From assembly GCA_937876195.1 (NCBI GenBank), contig CALEIK010000003.1, positions 1 through 64,000 on the forward strand: a stretch of 64,000 nt of DNA, in the 5' to 3' direction. The DNA is from an uncultured Flavobacteriales bacterium (GTDB lineage Bacteria; Bacteroidota; Bacteroidia; Flavobacteriales_D; Crocinitomicaceae). The first letter of the stretch is position 1, and every line of letters begins with the position of its first letter. Position numbers and translations under genes: made by a program. This document shows positions 37,490-46,749 of this stretch, in pieces. The notes below the pieces were generated by a model. It saw nothing but the letters and a program-made list of their open reading frames with translations. It did not search any database and was not told the origin of the DNA.

Positions 37490-38713
37490 TCAAGCACTCA
37501 TTACCTTGGTGCTTTCAACAGTTCGTCCAGGGTAAACTTTCAGTGCTTCCTCCAAGCATTTCACTGCTTTTTTAAGTGATTCTTTATTCAAAACATAGGC
37601 AATCCGTGCTTCTTGTTCTCCTAATCCTTTCGTCGAGTAGAACCCATTCGCAGGTGCCATCATTACTGTTCCGCCTGCAAACTCAAAATCCTCAAGCAAC
37701 CATTGACAGAATCGCTCTGCATTGTCGACTGGAAATTTAGCAACACAGTAGAATGCACCGCTTGGTTTTGGACAGAAAACTCCAGGAATCTGGTTCAATC
37801 CATCGACCATGATGTTTCTTCGTTCCACATATTCCGCAACAACGTCATCGAAATAGGAGGAAGGTGTATCCAATGCTGCTTCTGCTGCGATTTGATCTAC
37901 GGTAGGCGGAGAAAGTCGTGCTTGACCAAATTTCAATGCCGCAGCCATGACTTCCTTGTTTCTTGAAATCATACAACCGATACGTGCACCACACATCGAA
38001 TAGCGTTTAGAAACCGAGTCGATGAGGATGACATTTTGATCAATTCCTTCCAAATTCATGACAGAAAAAGGTTGAGCACCATCGTAGCAAAACTCACGGT
38101 ACACTTCGTCAGCAAATAAAAATAGGTCGTGCTTTTTCACAATGTCACGCAATTTTTCCAATTCTTGCTTTGAGTAAAGATATCCCGTTGGATTCCCAGG
38201 ATTGCAAATAACGATTGCTTTCGTTTTAGAAGTGATTTTCTTTTCAAATTCCTCTACAGGAGGCAATGCAAATCCATCTTCAATATTAGCTGTTACTGGA
38301 ACAACCTTCAATCCAGCCGCGACTGCAAATCCATTGTAATTGGCATAAAATGGTTCTGGAATGATGACTTCATCGTCTGGATTACACGTTGTTAAAAAAC
38401 CAAAAGTCAATGCCTCAGACCCACCGGTTGTGATGATGATTTCTTCCGCTTCAACATTGATATTGATGGACTTGTAGTAATTTGCAAGTTTTTTTCGGTA
38501 GGATTCAAATCCTGCAGAGTGACTGTATTCTATCACTTTTCGATCCATGTTTCTAATGGCATTTAACGCAACCTCTGGCGTTTCAATGTCAGGTTGACCG
38601 ATGTTCAAGTGGTAAACAGTTTTCCCACTCGCTTTTGCTTTTTCTGCATAAGGAACCAACTTTCGAATTGGAGATTCCGGCATGTCTACAGCTTTCTTTG
38701 ATAAAATTGGCAT
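37490..38713 (-). CDS. PLP-dependent aminotransferase (aspartate family, class I)
   Basis: A 407-residue cytoplasmic enzyme. It shows VYHLNIGQPDIETPE near the N-terminus, IITTGGSEAL, the NPGNPTG block (CNPGNPTGYLYS), FADEVYREF and the PLP-lysine motif SVSKRYSMCGARIG. It transfers amino groups between amino acids and 2-oxoacids; the class is aspartate/aromatic, with exact specificity undecided. ATG at 38713 is preferred over TTG two codons upstream. A -7 box TAAATTTG lies 17 bp upstream. Confidence 0.92.
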   Translation of the reverse strand: MPILSKKAVDMPESPIRKLVPYAEKAKASGKTVYHLNIGQPDIETPEVALNAIRNMDRKVIEYSHSAGFESYRKKLANYYKSININVEAEEIIITTGGSEALTFGFLTTCNPDDEVIIPEPFYANYNGFAVAAGLKVVPVTANIEDGFALPPVEEFEKKITSKTKAIVICNPGNPTGYLYSKQELEKLRDIVKKHDLFLFADEVYREFCYDGAQPFSVMNLEGIDQNVILIDSVSKRYSMCGARIGCMISRNKEVMAAALKFGQARLSPPTVDQIAAEAALDTPSSYFDDVVAEYVERRNIMVDGLNQIPGVFCPKPSGAFYCVAKFPVDNAERFCQWLLEDFEFAGGTVMMAPANGFYSTKGLGEQEARIAYVLNKESLKKAVKCLEEALKVYPGRTVESTKVMSA

Positions 38714-38729
38714 AGTCAAAATTTTGCGA

Positions 38730-38737
38730 CAAATTTA
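38730..38737 (-). promoter_or_regulatory. -7 box of the aminotransferase gene
   Basis: On the minus strand this reads TAAATTTG, a full TAnnTTTG match, 16 nt before the ATG. Confidence 0.5.
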
Positions 38738-38783
38738 GTTAGAAACTTCTAGAATGGAGATGTAAAATTCAAGAATTTTAAGA

Positions 38784-38930
38784 AGTTCAAAGTTCAATCA
38801 GTTCAAAGTTCAAAGATATAACTCGCGTGAAATTCTTTGAACTTTTGAGCCTGAATGTAAGCTTCTTATCGTTGAGTTTGGACATTGAGCTGGTCCAAAT
38901 GTGGTGGTGCCGAAGTCTGCACTTTGAACT
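38784..38930. repeat. AGTTCAA heptad repeats and inverted partners
   Basis: AGTTCAA occurs four times (38784, 38791, 38800, 38807), with inverted partners TTTGAACT at 38837 and 38923. Between these, TTTGGAC-N9-GTCCAAA (38878-38900) makes a 7-bp hairpin whose loop ATTGAGCTG resembles the REP-like element at 624-655. The stretch before the VanX-like gene holds no ORF. Confidence 0.45.
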
Positions 38931-38957
38931 CCTTCAATTTTTTTGTTATTTTGAACC

Positions 38958-39758
38958 GTGAAGTGGATAGTAATATTTTCGTTGATCCTAGTTGCTTGTC
39001 AAACGGGAACCAAAACAGAGGTTGAACAAGAAGTTTGCCCTATCCCTGAGGTGTATGTTAATCAGCACCTTATTGACTCGATGGATCACATATTCAACAC
39101 ACTTGATTTGGTAGATGTGACGGAGGTAAACGCAAACATCAAAACGGATTTAAAATATGCCACGAAGGACAATTTCATGGGAATTATCTTGTATGATACA
39201 TTGACAAAAGTATACTTACAACGGGAGGTAGCTGAACGATTATCTAAATGTCAAGATTATCTAGATTCCTTGAAACCTGGTTACGCCATCATTGTGTTTG
39301 ATGGTGTTAGACCGCAACAAGTCCAAAGAGAAATGTGGGAAGCGATGGATTCAGTTCCTGTTTATCGTCGAGGAAAATTTGTTTCCAATCCGAGCAGAGG
39401 AAGTGTACATAATTTTGGTGCCGCTGTGGATGTCAGCATTGTCGATGCAAAAGGTAAGCTATTGGACATGGGGGCGGGGTACGATGACTTTAGAAGAATT
39501 GCTTTTCCACAGCACGAAGCTGAATTTCTAGCCACAGGTGAATTGACTCAAAAGCAAGTCAATCATCGAAAATTATTGCGAAAGGTGATGGGTTCCCAAA
39601 AATTTCAGAATATTCCTAGTGAATGGTGGCATTTCAATGCATATTCACGCATAACGGCTTCGCACCGCTACAAAATGTTGGTCACCGAATCGGGCGATAC
39701 AAAGTGGTTTCGCATTGTGCCGAAGAAGGATACAACAGCGGTCGAAGAATCACTCTAA
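38958..39758 (+). CDS. D-Ala-D-Ala dipeptidase, VanX-like (M15D)
   Basis: A 266-residue lipoprotein (lipobox LVAC, Cys at 14; GTG start). The M15 zinc site is present: SRGSVHNFGAAVDVSIVD (SxHxxGxAxD) and the catalytic Glu plus third ligand in EWWHFN. YATKDNFMG and GVRPQQVQREMW also fit VanX/DdpX. It cleaves D-Ala-D-Ala dipeptides in the periplasm, likely for cell-wall recycling; there is no van cluster nearby, so glycopeptide resistance is not implied. Its end overlaps the convergent TonB receptor by 9 nt. Confidence 0.9.
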   Translation: MKWIVIFSLILVACQTGTKTEVEQEVCPIPEVYVNQHLIDSMDHIFNTLDLVDVTEVNANIKTDLKYATKDNFMGIILYDTLTKVYLQREVAERLSKCQDYLDSLKPGYAIIVFDGVRPQQVQREMWEAMDSVPVYRRGKFVSNPSRGSVHNFGAAVDVSIVDAKGKLLDMGAGYDDFRRIAFPQHEAEFLATGELTQKQVNHRKLLRKVMGSQKFQNIPSEWWHFNAYSRITASHRYKMLVTESGDTKWFRIVPKKDTTAVEESL

Positions 39759-42047
39759 AATATACCTCACTCCCAAAAATCCTCGAATTCCTTGGTTGGG
39801 TGCATACACATATGAAGGATCAAAAGTAAGTCCGTATGGGTTGTTCGCTGTTTGCAGGGCATTTCCATTCGCATCGAATATGACTTCCTTATCGAAGGGA
39901 TCATTGCTTCGTGCGATGAGAAAATCAGTATTCTTGTTTGGCGTCCAATTCAGTAAATTCTTGACACCTCCATAAATCTCGAAGGATTTAATTCCTTTAA
40001 ACGTCAACTGAATGTTCTGGATACTCCACCATGGGGAGTATTGCGCGCGTGGATCGAATTCATTCAATAAGGGCAAACGCATAGGACTGTATAAGTTACC
40101 CGTGTAATCGATACTTAAGTTTAAATTAGGAATTTGGTAAGTCGCGCTCCAGTTCGCCGAAAAGTTTTCGGTGAGAATTTGTTGTTGTTTTTGACCGTTT
40201 TCAACCGATGCAATGTCCATGAGAGTCCCGCCAGCTTCCAACCTGAGATTGCGAATGAAGTCCGCTTCAACTTTAACACTAACACCCTGACTTACGGCGT
40301 AACCGTTTAGATTTTCATAATAGATATGATTGGCATCGGTTTCATAATCAGCAATAATTCGGTTGGTAAAATACGTGTAAAACGCGGTGGCATCAATCAC
40401 AAAGTATTTGTTCTTTTTCGTAATGATGGTTTTATTGAAGTTAAGATTGGCGTTGTAGGATTGTTCAGGTGCGATATCTCCAGCAATGACAACTTCTCGT
40501 GCACCTGTTAAAGCCGCATGATCTTCAGTAAATATATTTACAACGCGGTAACCAGTTCCTGTGTTGATGCGAAGAATATTGTATTCATTCATTGACCATT
40601 TGTAGCCTAATCGGGGCGTGAAAATAGATCCGTGCAGCGAATTGTAATCGTATCGGAAGCCCCCCAGAATTTTATGTTTTTTGCCGATACTGTATTCATC
40701 CTGTACAAATACACCAGGCAGCCACGTTTGTGATACTTGATTTGTGGGATTCAGTGAATCTGCCGATTGTGTCGCTGGCGTGTCATCGTCGTAGCTGATG
40801 TAACGCAATGATGTACCTGCTACGAGATCGTGTTTCCCGATTTTTTTATCCCAGTGCAACTGACCGAATCCAATGAATTGGTTCGCCATGAATGATGTGT
40901 TTCCGTAATAGCTGTTTTGATAATGCTTATTGAAGGAGGTGGAAAAAATCACTTTTTCCTTCATGGGCAGCTGGTACTTTCCTATAATTTCCCATCGTGT
41001 TGTGTAAATACTCTCACCGTAAATGCTATCGCCTCCTCTGTGGCTTGGATCCCAATTCATTTCACCGCCCCAACGATCTTCATATACATATCTTCCTGCA
41101 ATTGAAAACAGACGGTAATCCTTGCGCAGAAAATTCCACTTTTGAAATACGGAAAAACGGTCTTGCAAGGTGACATCTGTAAATCCATCGTTGTTATTGT
41201 CTTGTTTGAGATCGTAATTGTAATAATTGATACCCGTCAGTAAATCTACTTTCTTTCCTAGTTTTGATTTCAAGGCAATATCGGCGTTGGTTTCTAACCA
41301 GCTTGTCGTAAATACATCCACAGAAACAATCGGAGCACTGATTGCTTTTTTTGTGATGAGATTGATTATTCCCCCAATGGCTTCAGAACCATAGAGCGTT
41401 GAAGCGGGACCTTTTACAATTTCAATGCGCTCAATCAATGAATTTGGAATTCCGCTCAGTCCATATACCGTGGAAAGACTGCTTACAATAGGCATTCCGT
41501 CAATCAAAATCATGGTGTACGGTCCTTCTAAACCGTTGATATGGATGTCTCCCGTGTTACAAATATTGCAGTTGAGTTGAGGTCGAACACCGTTCACATT
41601 TTGCAAAGATTCATAGACGGATGGCGTAGGGTTCTTCTTAAAAAATGTTGATGAATAAACTTCCACATTGACTGTACTTTCTTTTTTGGAGACTTCCTTT
41701 AATGTCCCGCTGACCGTCATTTCTTCAAGAATTTGTTCACTTTTCGTTAAGGTAATGGATAATTGTGGAGAAGGAATGGAAACGGATTGTTTGAGTAGAT
41801 CAAACCCGAATGCGCTAAATTCAATGGTATAAATCCCTTTTGGAACGTTCTTCAGAACAAATACCCCATCAAAATCGGTGAGTGCGTTCAGTTTTAATTC
41901 CTGACCGCTGACAGAAGAACTAATCTTCACCTTCACATATGGGATGGGCTCGTTGCCGTCTGTTACTTTTCCTGTGAGCGTTTCTTGTGCGCCAGCAATC
42001 TGTGCGCAGAGAATAAGTACAACTGAAATCCAAAGTCTAAGATACAT
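39750..42047 (-). CDS. TonB-dependent outer-membrane receptor
   Basis: A 765-residue receptor. The signal peptide ends AGAQ (20); a carboxypeptidase-like regulatory domain follows (about 22-105); the plug domain has RPQLNCNICNTGDIHINGL, ILIDGMPIV and VKGPASTLYGSEAIGGIINL; the barrel ends GVRYILE. The C-x2-C in the plug is unusual and could bind metal. A DtxR-type operator sits between its -33 and -7 elements, and a DtxR-family regulator is divergent beside it, so the cargo is probably a metal or metal chelate (inference). Confidence 0.93.
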   Translation of the reverse strand: MYLRLWISVVLILCAQIAGAQETLTGKVTDGNEPIPYVKVKISSSVSGQELKLNALTDFDGVFVLKNVPKGIYTIEFSAFGFDLLKQSVSIPSPQLSITLTKSEQILEEMTVSGTLKEVSKKESTVNVEVYSSTFFKKNPTPSVYESLQNVNGVRPQLNCNICNTGDIHINGLEGPYTMILIDGMPIVSSLSTVYGLSGIPNSLIERIEIVKGPASTLYGSEAIGGIINLITKKAISAPIVSVDVFTTSWLETNADIALKSKLGKKVDLLTGINYYNYDLKQDNNNDGFTDVTLQDRFSVFQKWNFLRKDYRLFSIAGRYVYEDRWGGEMNWDPSHRGGDSIYGESIYTTRWEIIGKYQLPMKEKVIFSTSFNKHYQNSYYGNTSFMANQFIGFGQLHWDKKIGKHDLVAGTSLRYISYDDDTPATQSADSLNPTNQVSQTWLPGVFVQDEYSIGKKHKILGGFRYDYNSLHGSIFTPRLGYKWSMNEYNILRINTGTGYRVVNIFTEDHAALTGAREVVIAGDIAPEQSYNANLNFNKTIITKKNKYFVIDATAFYTYFTNRIIADYETDANHIYYENLNGYAVSQGVSVKVEADFIRNLRLEAGGTLMDIASVENGQKQQQILTENFSANWSATYQIPNLNLSIDYTGNLYSPMRLPLLNEFDPRAQYSPWWSIQNIQLTFKGIKSFEIYGGVKNLLNWTPNKNTDFLIARSNDPFDKEVIFDANGNALQTANNPYGLTFDPSYVYAPNQGIRGFLGVRYILE

Positions 42048-42069
42048 GCTACAATATGTAATTTATTTG

Positions 42070-42100
42070 CAAAACTAATAAAGTTAGACTAATCTAACAA
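42070..42100 (-). promoter_or_regulatory. TonB receptor promoter with DtxR-like operator
   Basis: Minus-strand TTG (42100-42098), a 20-nt spacer and TAGTTTTG (42077-42070). Inside the spacer is the palindrome GTTAGA-CTAA-TCTAAC (42083-42098), similar to DtxR/IdeR boxes. A repressor bound there would block the promoter. Confidence 0.7.
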
Positions 42101-42123
42101 TATTTTTATTAAAATTTTAATAG

Positions 42124-42131
42124 TAGTTTTG
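42124..42131 (+). promoter_or_regulatory. -7 box of the DtxR-family gene
   Basis: TAGTTTTG, a full TAnnTTTG match, ends only 4 nt before the ATG at 42136. Transcription would begin at or beside the start codon, implying a leaderless mRNA. Confidence 0.5.
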
Positions 42132-42135
42132 ATTC

Positions 42136-42828
42136 ATGTTATCTTTTACAGAGGAAAATTATTTAAAAGCGCTTGTGCAGCTCACCGTTTTTGAGGACGG
42201 GAAATCCGAAGTCGGTGTGAATCGACTTGCGTCCTATTTGGAGGTGAAACCTGCCACTGTCAGTGATATGGCTCGAAAATTAAAAGTGAAAGCACTTGTG
42301 AATTACGAGAAATATGGAAAAATTTCCTTGAGCGAATTAGGACGAAAAGAGGGCATGATGGTGATTCGAAGACATCGTTTGTGGGAAACGTTCTTGTACC
42401 AGAAGCTTGATTTTACGTGGGATGAAATCCATGAATTGGCCGAAGAACTGGAACATATTCATTCCAAAAAACTCATGAATCGCCTGGATCAGTTTCTTGA
42501 TTTTCCAGATTTTGATCCGCATGGAGATGCAATACCGAACGAAGACGGTGACATCATTATTCCTTTCAGAAGAACACTTTCTGAGGTCAAGGAAGGAAAA
42601 AAATGTAAGATGGTTGCGGTAAAAGACAACTCAACGGAGTTTTTAAAATACGTCGATAAAATCGGATTGAAGATCGAAGACGAAATCCAAGTCATCAAAA
42701 AGGAGGACTTTGATTCATTGACCACGATTCAATTCAATACCAAAGAATTGGTTGTTTCCCCAAAATTTACCGACAATATCTTTGTGCTTTGCGCAATCTG
42801 CTTAAAAGCAAAGGAATGCGATTGCTAG
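42136..42828 (+). CDS. DtxR/MntR-family metal-dependent regulator
   Basis: A 230-residue regulator. An N-terminal winged HTH (VNRLASYLEVKPATVSDMAR) is followed by the dimer/metal domain with RRHRLWETFLYQKL and the ligand cluster HELAEELEHIHS, then a FeoA/SH3-like C-terminal domain and a terminal CDC tail. Such proteins sense iron or manganese and repress uptake genes when bound. It is divergent from the TonB receptor with a shared 88-bp control region containing the operator. The metal cannot be decided from sequence. Confidence 0.92.
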   Translation: MLSFTEENYLKALVQLTVFEDGKSEVGVNRLASYLEVKPATVSDMARKLKVKALVNYEKYGKISLSELGRKEGMMVIRRHRLWETFLYQKLDFTWDEIHELAEELEHIHSKKLMNRLDQFLDFPDFDPHGDAIPNEDGDIIIPFRRTLSEVKEGKKCKMVAVKDNSTEFLKYVDKIGLKIEDEIQVIKKEDFDSLTTIQFNTKELVVSPKFTDNIFVLCAICLKAKECDC

Positions 42829-42829
42829 A

Positions 42830-44788
42830 TTAGTTTTTCACAATCGTTTGAATCCTTTTCTCACCTTTGTCGTTGACAATTTGTACAATATAATTTCCAG
42901 CTTTTTTGCTTGAAATATCTACCACATGACTATTTTCAAAAGTCGCACTATGAATCAATCGACCTGCTGCATCCAATACCTTTATTGTTTGGAGACCATT
43001 GTCTGTTGAAGCTACTGTGAAAATACCATTTGATGGATTTGGGTAGATACTTAAAACGGGCGCTTGTCCAATTGTTTCAAGTCCAACAAACATTCCAGTA
43101 TCGTGGAGTATAGACCCTACATTGTTGATAATCCAGTTGTTCGGATCTATCGCATCGAGATCAATCACATTGCCCATGTTCGGAATTATGAATTGGCTTG
43201 TATTTCCGTCAATTGCGAAAGTAATGGTGGTGTCTGGTGCACCTGATCGTCCAAATGTAATCTCCAAAGGATTCGTGAAAGTTGGTGTTACACTCGAAGT
43301 AGAATGCGTGACTTCAACGAGTAAATCGGTACCGTCTACGTTCCAGCGTGCTGAATAAGTAGGATATCCTTCTCCGAAATACCATTCATTGAATGCTGCG
43401 TCAAAATTAGTTCCAGTAGCCGCGGCGAAGTAATCACGGATGTCAATTCCTGTTGCTACACTATCCGCAAAATCATTTTGAAAATTTGTCAACGTTTGAA
43501 AGAACAATGGATCATCGTTGAACATAAAACGGAAGGTATGAAGAATGGCAGCGCCTTTGTCGTACGTAAGTCGACCACTAAATATGCGACCTTCATTCAA
43601 ACTGTCTTCCACCCAAACACTTCCACTAGGAAAGGACTTGACGTTGTTATGCACACCAAGCATGTGTCCAAAGTATTCTGCTGGGTACAAGTTTTCGAGC
43701 ATCAGGTATTCGCTATAAGACGCGAATCCCTCATTGACCCAAATATCAGCCCATGATGCACAAGTTACATGGTCACCCCACCATTGGTGTCCCAATTCGT
43801 GTGCTGTCAACCCTTTGACAAAAAATCCTTGTGTCGTCATCGTTTGATGCTCCATTCCACCGCTTAAAGGCGCCATGCAATGTCCGTATTTTTCATCTTG
43901 AAATGGGTATGGACCGAACAAATCGGCAAAGAGTTCCATGAAATCTACCGTCTCGTCAATGTCATTTTGAAAGTTAGGTAATGTTCCAGGATTGTCATAA
44001 ATATAATTTTGAATCAGCACAGGACTCACAGAACCAGCTGGATTTGCATACACATTGTATTCAATGTATTCTGCGACTGCTACCGAGACAAGGTAATAAA
44101 CAATTGGGTGACGGTGCATCCACTCATAGCGCGATGTTCCATTTCCAAGGTCGACTACATTTTCAAGAGTTCCATTTGAACCTGCTTTACAGCTGTTTGG
44201 CACTGTAATTTTCATAGAAACACTATCTGCTTTGTCTTTTAAGGATTGTTTACATGGCCACCATTCGTAGGCAGAAAAAGGTTCTGACAGTGACCAAGTC
44301 ACTTGATTTCCCCAAGAAGGTGAACTATCATTCGTCATGCCTGAACCACCCAATGGATTTGTCGCTCCTGTTGGTGGCGTTCCATCGTAATCTATGGCGA
44401 TACTAAATGATTGTCCCGTTGTGATATTTACAGGAACTTTAATTGCTGATGCGGTGCGCGAATATGCAATCGGAGAACCGTTAAGTCGGATTTCAGAGAT
44501 ATTGAAGGTTGGAAACAGCTCAAACAAGACGCTGTCAAGCAGTTCATTCGCTGTCCCGTGAATTTCGCCAGTTCCTTCTACGTGAGTAGTCAGATTGTCC
44601 ATTGCAATGTCCAAAGCGTAGAAATGTACGTTGTAACGTTCGGTTTCCGCGATTTGAGCAACACTGAGTGAATTACTTTTAAGTTGATTCGCGCTAAAAG
44701 CGTCACGTTTAGCACAAAAATGTTCGTTGGTTTGTGCGATTGAAAATAGGCTGCAAGTAATTGCAAGGAGAGTAATTGAATGTTTCAT
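42830..44788 (-). CDS. secreted M1 family metallopeptidase with T9SS tail
   Basis: A 652-residue protein. The signal peptide ends IAQ (19). The peptidase domain has GGMEHQT and HELGHQWWGDHV (zinc ligands His330, His334) with the third ligand in NEGFASY (Glu353). The last 75 residues (from SIYPNPSNGIFTVAS to IQTIVKN) are a type A T9SS sorting domain. It is an extracellular aminopeptidase, differing from the T9SS-less M1 enzyme at 18111. It is convergent with the DtxR gene, with a 1-bp gap. Confidence 0.93.
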   Translation of the reverse strand: MKHSITLLAITCSLFSIAQTNEHFCAKRDAFSANQLKSNSLSVAQIAETERYNVHFYALDIAMDNLTTHVEGTGEIHGTANELLDSVLFELFPTFNISEIRLNGSPIAYSRTASAIKVPVNITTGQSFSIAIDYDGTPPTGATNPLGGSGMTNDSSPSWGNQVTWSLSEPFSAYEWWPCKQSLKDKADSVSMKITVPNSCKAGSNGTLENVVDLGNGTSRYEWMHRHPIVYYLVSVAVAEYIEYNVYANPAGSVSPVLIQNYIYDNPGTLPNFQNDIDETVDFMELFADLFGPYPFQDEKYGHCMAPLSGGMEHQTMTTQGFFVKGLTAHELGHQWWGDHVTCASWADIWVNEGFASYSEYLMLENLYPAEYFGHMLGVHNNVKSFPSGSVWVEDSLNEGRIFSGRLTYDKGAAILHTFRFMFNDDPLFFQTLTNFQNDFADSVATGIDIRDYFAAATGTNFDAAFNEWYFGEGYPTYSARWNVDGTDLLVEVTHSTSSVTPTFTNPLEITFGRSGAPDTTITFAIDGNTSQFIIPNMGNVIDLDAIDPNNWIINNVGSILHDTGMFVGLETIGQAPVLSIYPNPSNGIFTVASTDNGLQTIKVLDAAGRLIHSATFENSHVVDISSKKAGNYIVQIVNDKGEKRIQTIVKN

Positions 44789-44892
44789 AATTTTATAGCT
44801 TGACTATAAAGCTACTCATTTTTTCTCAACTCCAAGCGAGAGAAGAGGCATTGATTTTTATCTGTAGCAACAATTGATTGAACGTATGCTGG

Positions 44893-45333
44893 CTATCGTA
44901 CTTTTGATTTGTCAAGTACCTGAATGAAGTGAAATCCCCTAGGCGCGAAACCTTGGTTGTAGAAGAACTTGTGCGCTTTAAAATTGGAGGTGTATGAATC
45001 CAGTGCTAACATGGTACATTTTTCCTCTTTTGCCTTTTGTTCCATGAAATCGAATAGCAGTTTGCCGATTCCCTTAGAGCGGTGTTTTTCGGAAATAACC
45101 ACATTGTCTAATTCGAGATAGCGTCCGCACCATAGTTTCGTACCGAGCCAATATCCGGTGAGTCCAAGACACTCATCATTTTCAAATACACCTACTTGCC
45201 CATAATTGTGTGGAAGCATATCATCCAATTCATCACTGTATTCCTTTAAGGTTAGACTCGGATAAACTTCCAATAGAAGAGGAAGATTGGCAAGCATTTC
45301 AGCCTTCGTTTTGAGTTCTTTTATTTCCATCAA
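44893..45333 (-). CDS. GNAT family N-acetyltransferase
   Basis: A 146-residue cytoplasmic enzyme. The acetyl-CoA motif A is VVISEKHRSKGIGKLL (Q/RxxGxG/A form), followed by LALDSYTSNFKAHKFFYNQG and FHFIQVL. The substrate amine is unknown. No partner gene is obvious; it is separated from the lipid cluster upstream by a strong terminator. Confidence 0.88.
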   Translation of the reverse strand: MMEIKELKTKAEMLANLPLLLEVYPSLTLKEYSDELDDMLPHNYGQVGVFENDECLGLTGYWLGTKLWCGRYLELDNVVISEKHRSKGIGKLLFDFMEQKAKEEKCTMLALDSYTSNFKAHKFFYNQGFAPRGFHFIQVLDKSKVR

Positions 45334-45385
45334 ATGTGCATATTGAAGTACAAAATTAATTCAATTTTCAGAAAAATGAGTGCAT

Positions 45386-45414
45386 AAAAAAACTCCTAAA
45401 CGAATTTAGGAGTT
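45386..45414 (-). terminator. intrinsic terminator with TTCG tetraloop
   Basis: On the minus strand AACTCCTAAA pairs with TTTAGGAGTT around a TTCG tetraloop (stem 45391-45400 with 45405-45414) and ends in a T-run. It closes the lipid cluster transcribed from 49309 to 45437. Confidence 0.88.
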
Positions 45415-45436
45415 TCCATGCGGTTGTTTTTAAATT

Positions 45437-46726
45437 TTATAGAAAAACAATGGTGTTCGATGTCGAGCTTCCATCCTTCAATATCGTTCTCAATACATAA
45501 GATCCCTCATCCAAATTTCCTTTTGAAATGATCAGAACATTGGCGTTAGTTTTATACGTCTGCTGAATTCGACCTGATAAATCGACCAATTGAATGGTTT
45601 TAATGTCTTCAAAATTTTCAAATTCTACAGTCACTTTATCTGAAGATGGGTTAGGGTAAATTGCTTTTACTTCATCTAAATTCATTGTGTTTACAGATAA
45701 ACCACAATGAGTGAGAGCGTAAAGAGTTGAGGTTTGTAGCGGAGCGTTTTCAGGTTGTAAAATAGTCTCTGTACAACCAACTTGCTCAACTAAGAAGTCT
45801 TGAATAAACCATTCAGTTGTATCCATTGTTGCAGGCTCCGAAGCGTGAGGCACGTGATTTTTACCATAATGAGAGTAAAATTTGTGTGGTACTCCAATAG
45901 ATTCTGCTCGTTCATGCATCATTCTTGAGCCGTCTAATAACATAATTGGTGTACCTAAAACTTGAACATTTCCTCTATTATAAGGAACTGTCGCATCAAT
46001 TGTTCCATGAGTAGCACAAAATGGAACATCACCAACTTCTATCCAACCATAGTTTGCTAAAGCTCCAGCAAGTCCAATTGCACCTTTTACTTTTGATGAA
46101 TAACCAGCATTGCCGCTATTTCCTTCCATTCCGCCCATTGCATTTATTTCGGAAACAGACATGAATTGTTCAAGTTCACATTCTTTATCTAAATATGTCA
46201 AGTGAAAAGCGGTAAGCGCACCAGCTGAACTACCTGCAACAAAAATTTGATTGGTATCAATTTTATAAGTATCAGTAGTTGCTCTATCCTTATAAAAGAA
46301 TCTTACTGCAGCTTTCATATCTTGAACTGCTCTGAAAACTGCTTTTGTTGCATTTGCTTGATTAAAAGGGAAACCCATTCCCAAACGATAATCAATTGAA
46401 ACACAAACAAAACCTTTTTTAGCAAAACGATTTGATAATTCGACAACATCACCGTCAGCTTTTGATCCAAACAAAAAACTTCCTCCATGCGCCCAAATAA
46501 TTAAAGGTCGCGCCGTTGAAGTATCTCCATTAGGTTCATAAAAGTCTAAATGTAAATCTGTACTGGCATTAGTGTTACTCAAATTATTGCCATATAAAAT
46601 GTCACTAGTAATGTCCACTGTTGAATAGACATTTGAGGTATAACGACCTTGGTCACAATCTGTTTGTGCGTTTACCGAATAAATTGCGGTAGCTGTTAAA
46701 AGCGAAAATAAGTATTGTTTTTTCAT
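45437..46726 (-). CDS. secreted alpha/beta-hydrolase esterase with T9SS tail
   Basis: A 429-residue enzyme. The signal peptide ends VNAQ (21). The carboxylesterase-like core has oxyanion HGGSF (80-84), nucleophile elbow GSSAG (Ser167), the acid in GTIDATVPY and His in KNHVPHA. The C-terminal 75 residues (from AIYPNPSSDKVTVEF to SNTIVFL) are a type A T9SS domain. It likely hydrolyses extracellular esters or lipids. It is downstream of the SGNH-like lipoprotein and FadL genes in the same orientation. Confidence 0.88.
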   Translation of the reverse strand: MKKQYLFSLLTATAIYSVNAQTDCDQGRYTSNVYSTVDITSDILYGNNLSNTNASTDLHLDFYEPNGDTSTARPLIIWAHGGSFLFGSKADGDVVELSNRFAKKGFVCVSIDYRLGMGFPFNQANATKAVFRAVQDMKAAVRFFYKDRATTDTYKIDTNQIFVAGSSAGALTAFHLTYLDKECELEQFMSVSEINAMGGMEGNSGNAGYSSKVKGAIGLAGALANYGWIEVGDVPFCATHGTIDATVPYNRGNVQVLGTPIMLLDGSRMMHERAESIGVPHKFYSHYGKNHVPHASEPATMDTTEWFIQDFLVEQVGCTETILQPENAPLQTSTLYALTHCGLSVNTMNLDEVKAIYPNPSSDKVTVEFENFEDIKTIQLVDLSGRIQQTYKTNANVLIISKGNLDEGSYVLRTILKDGSSTSNTIVFL

Positions 46727-46749
46727 AGTTTAAAAGTTTAGATGATTAA

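Noticed and set aside
38958..39758. Vancomycin-resistance gene
   Set aside because: The VanX-like dipeptidase has no vanHA partners and has a lipoprotein signal; cell-wall recycling is the simpler reading.
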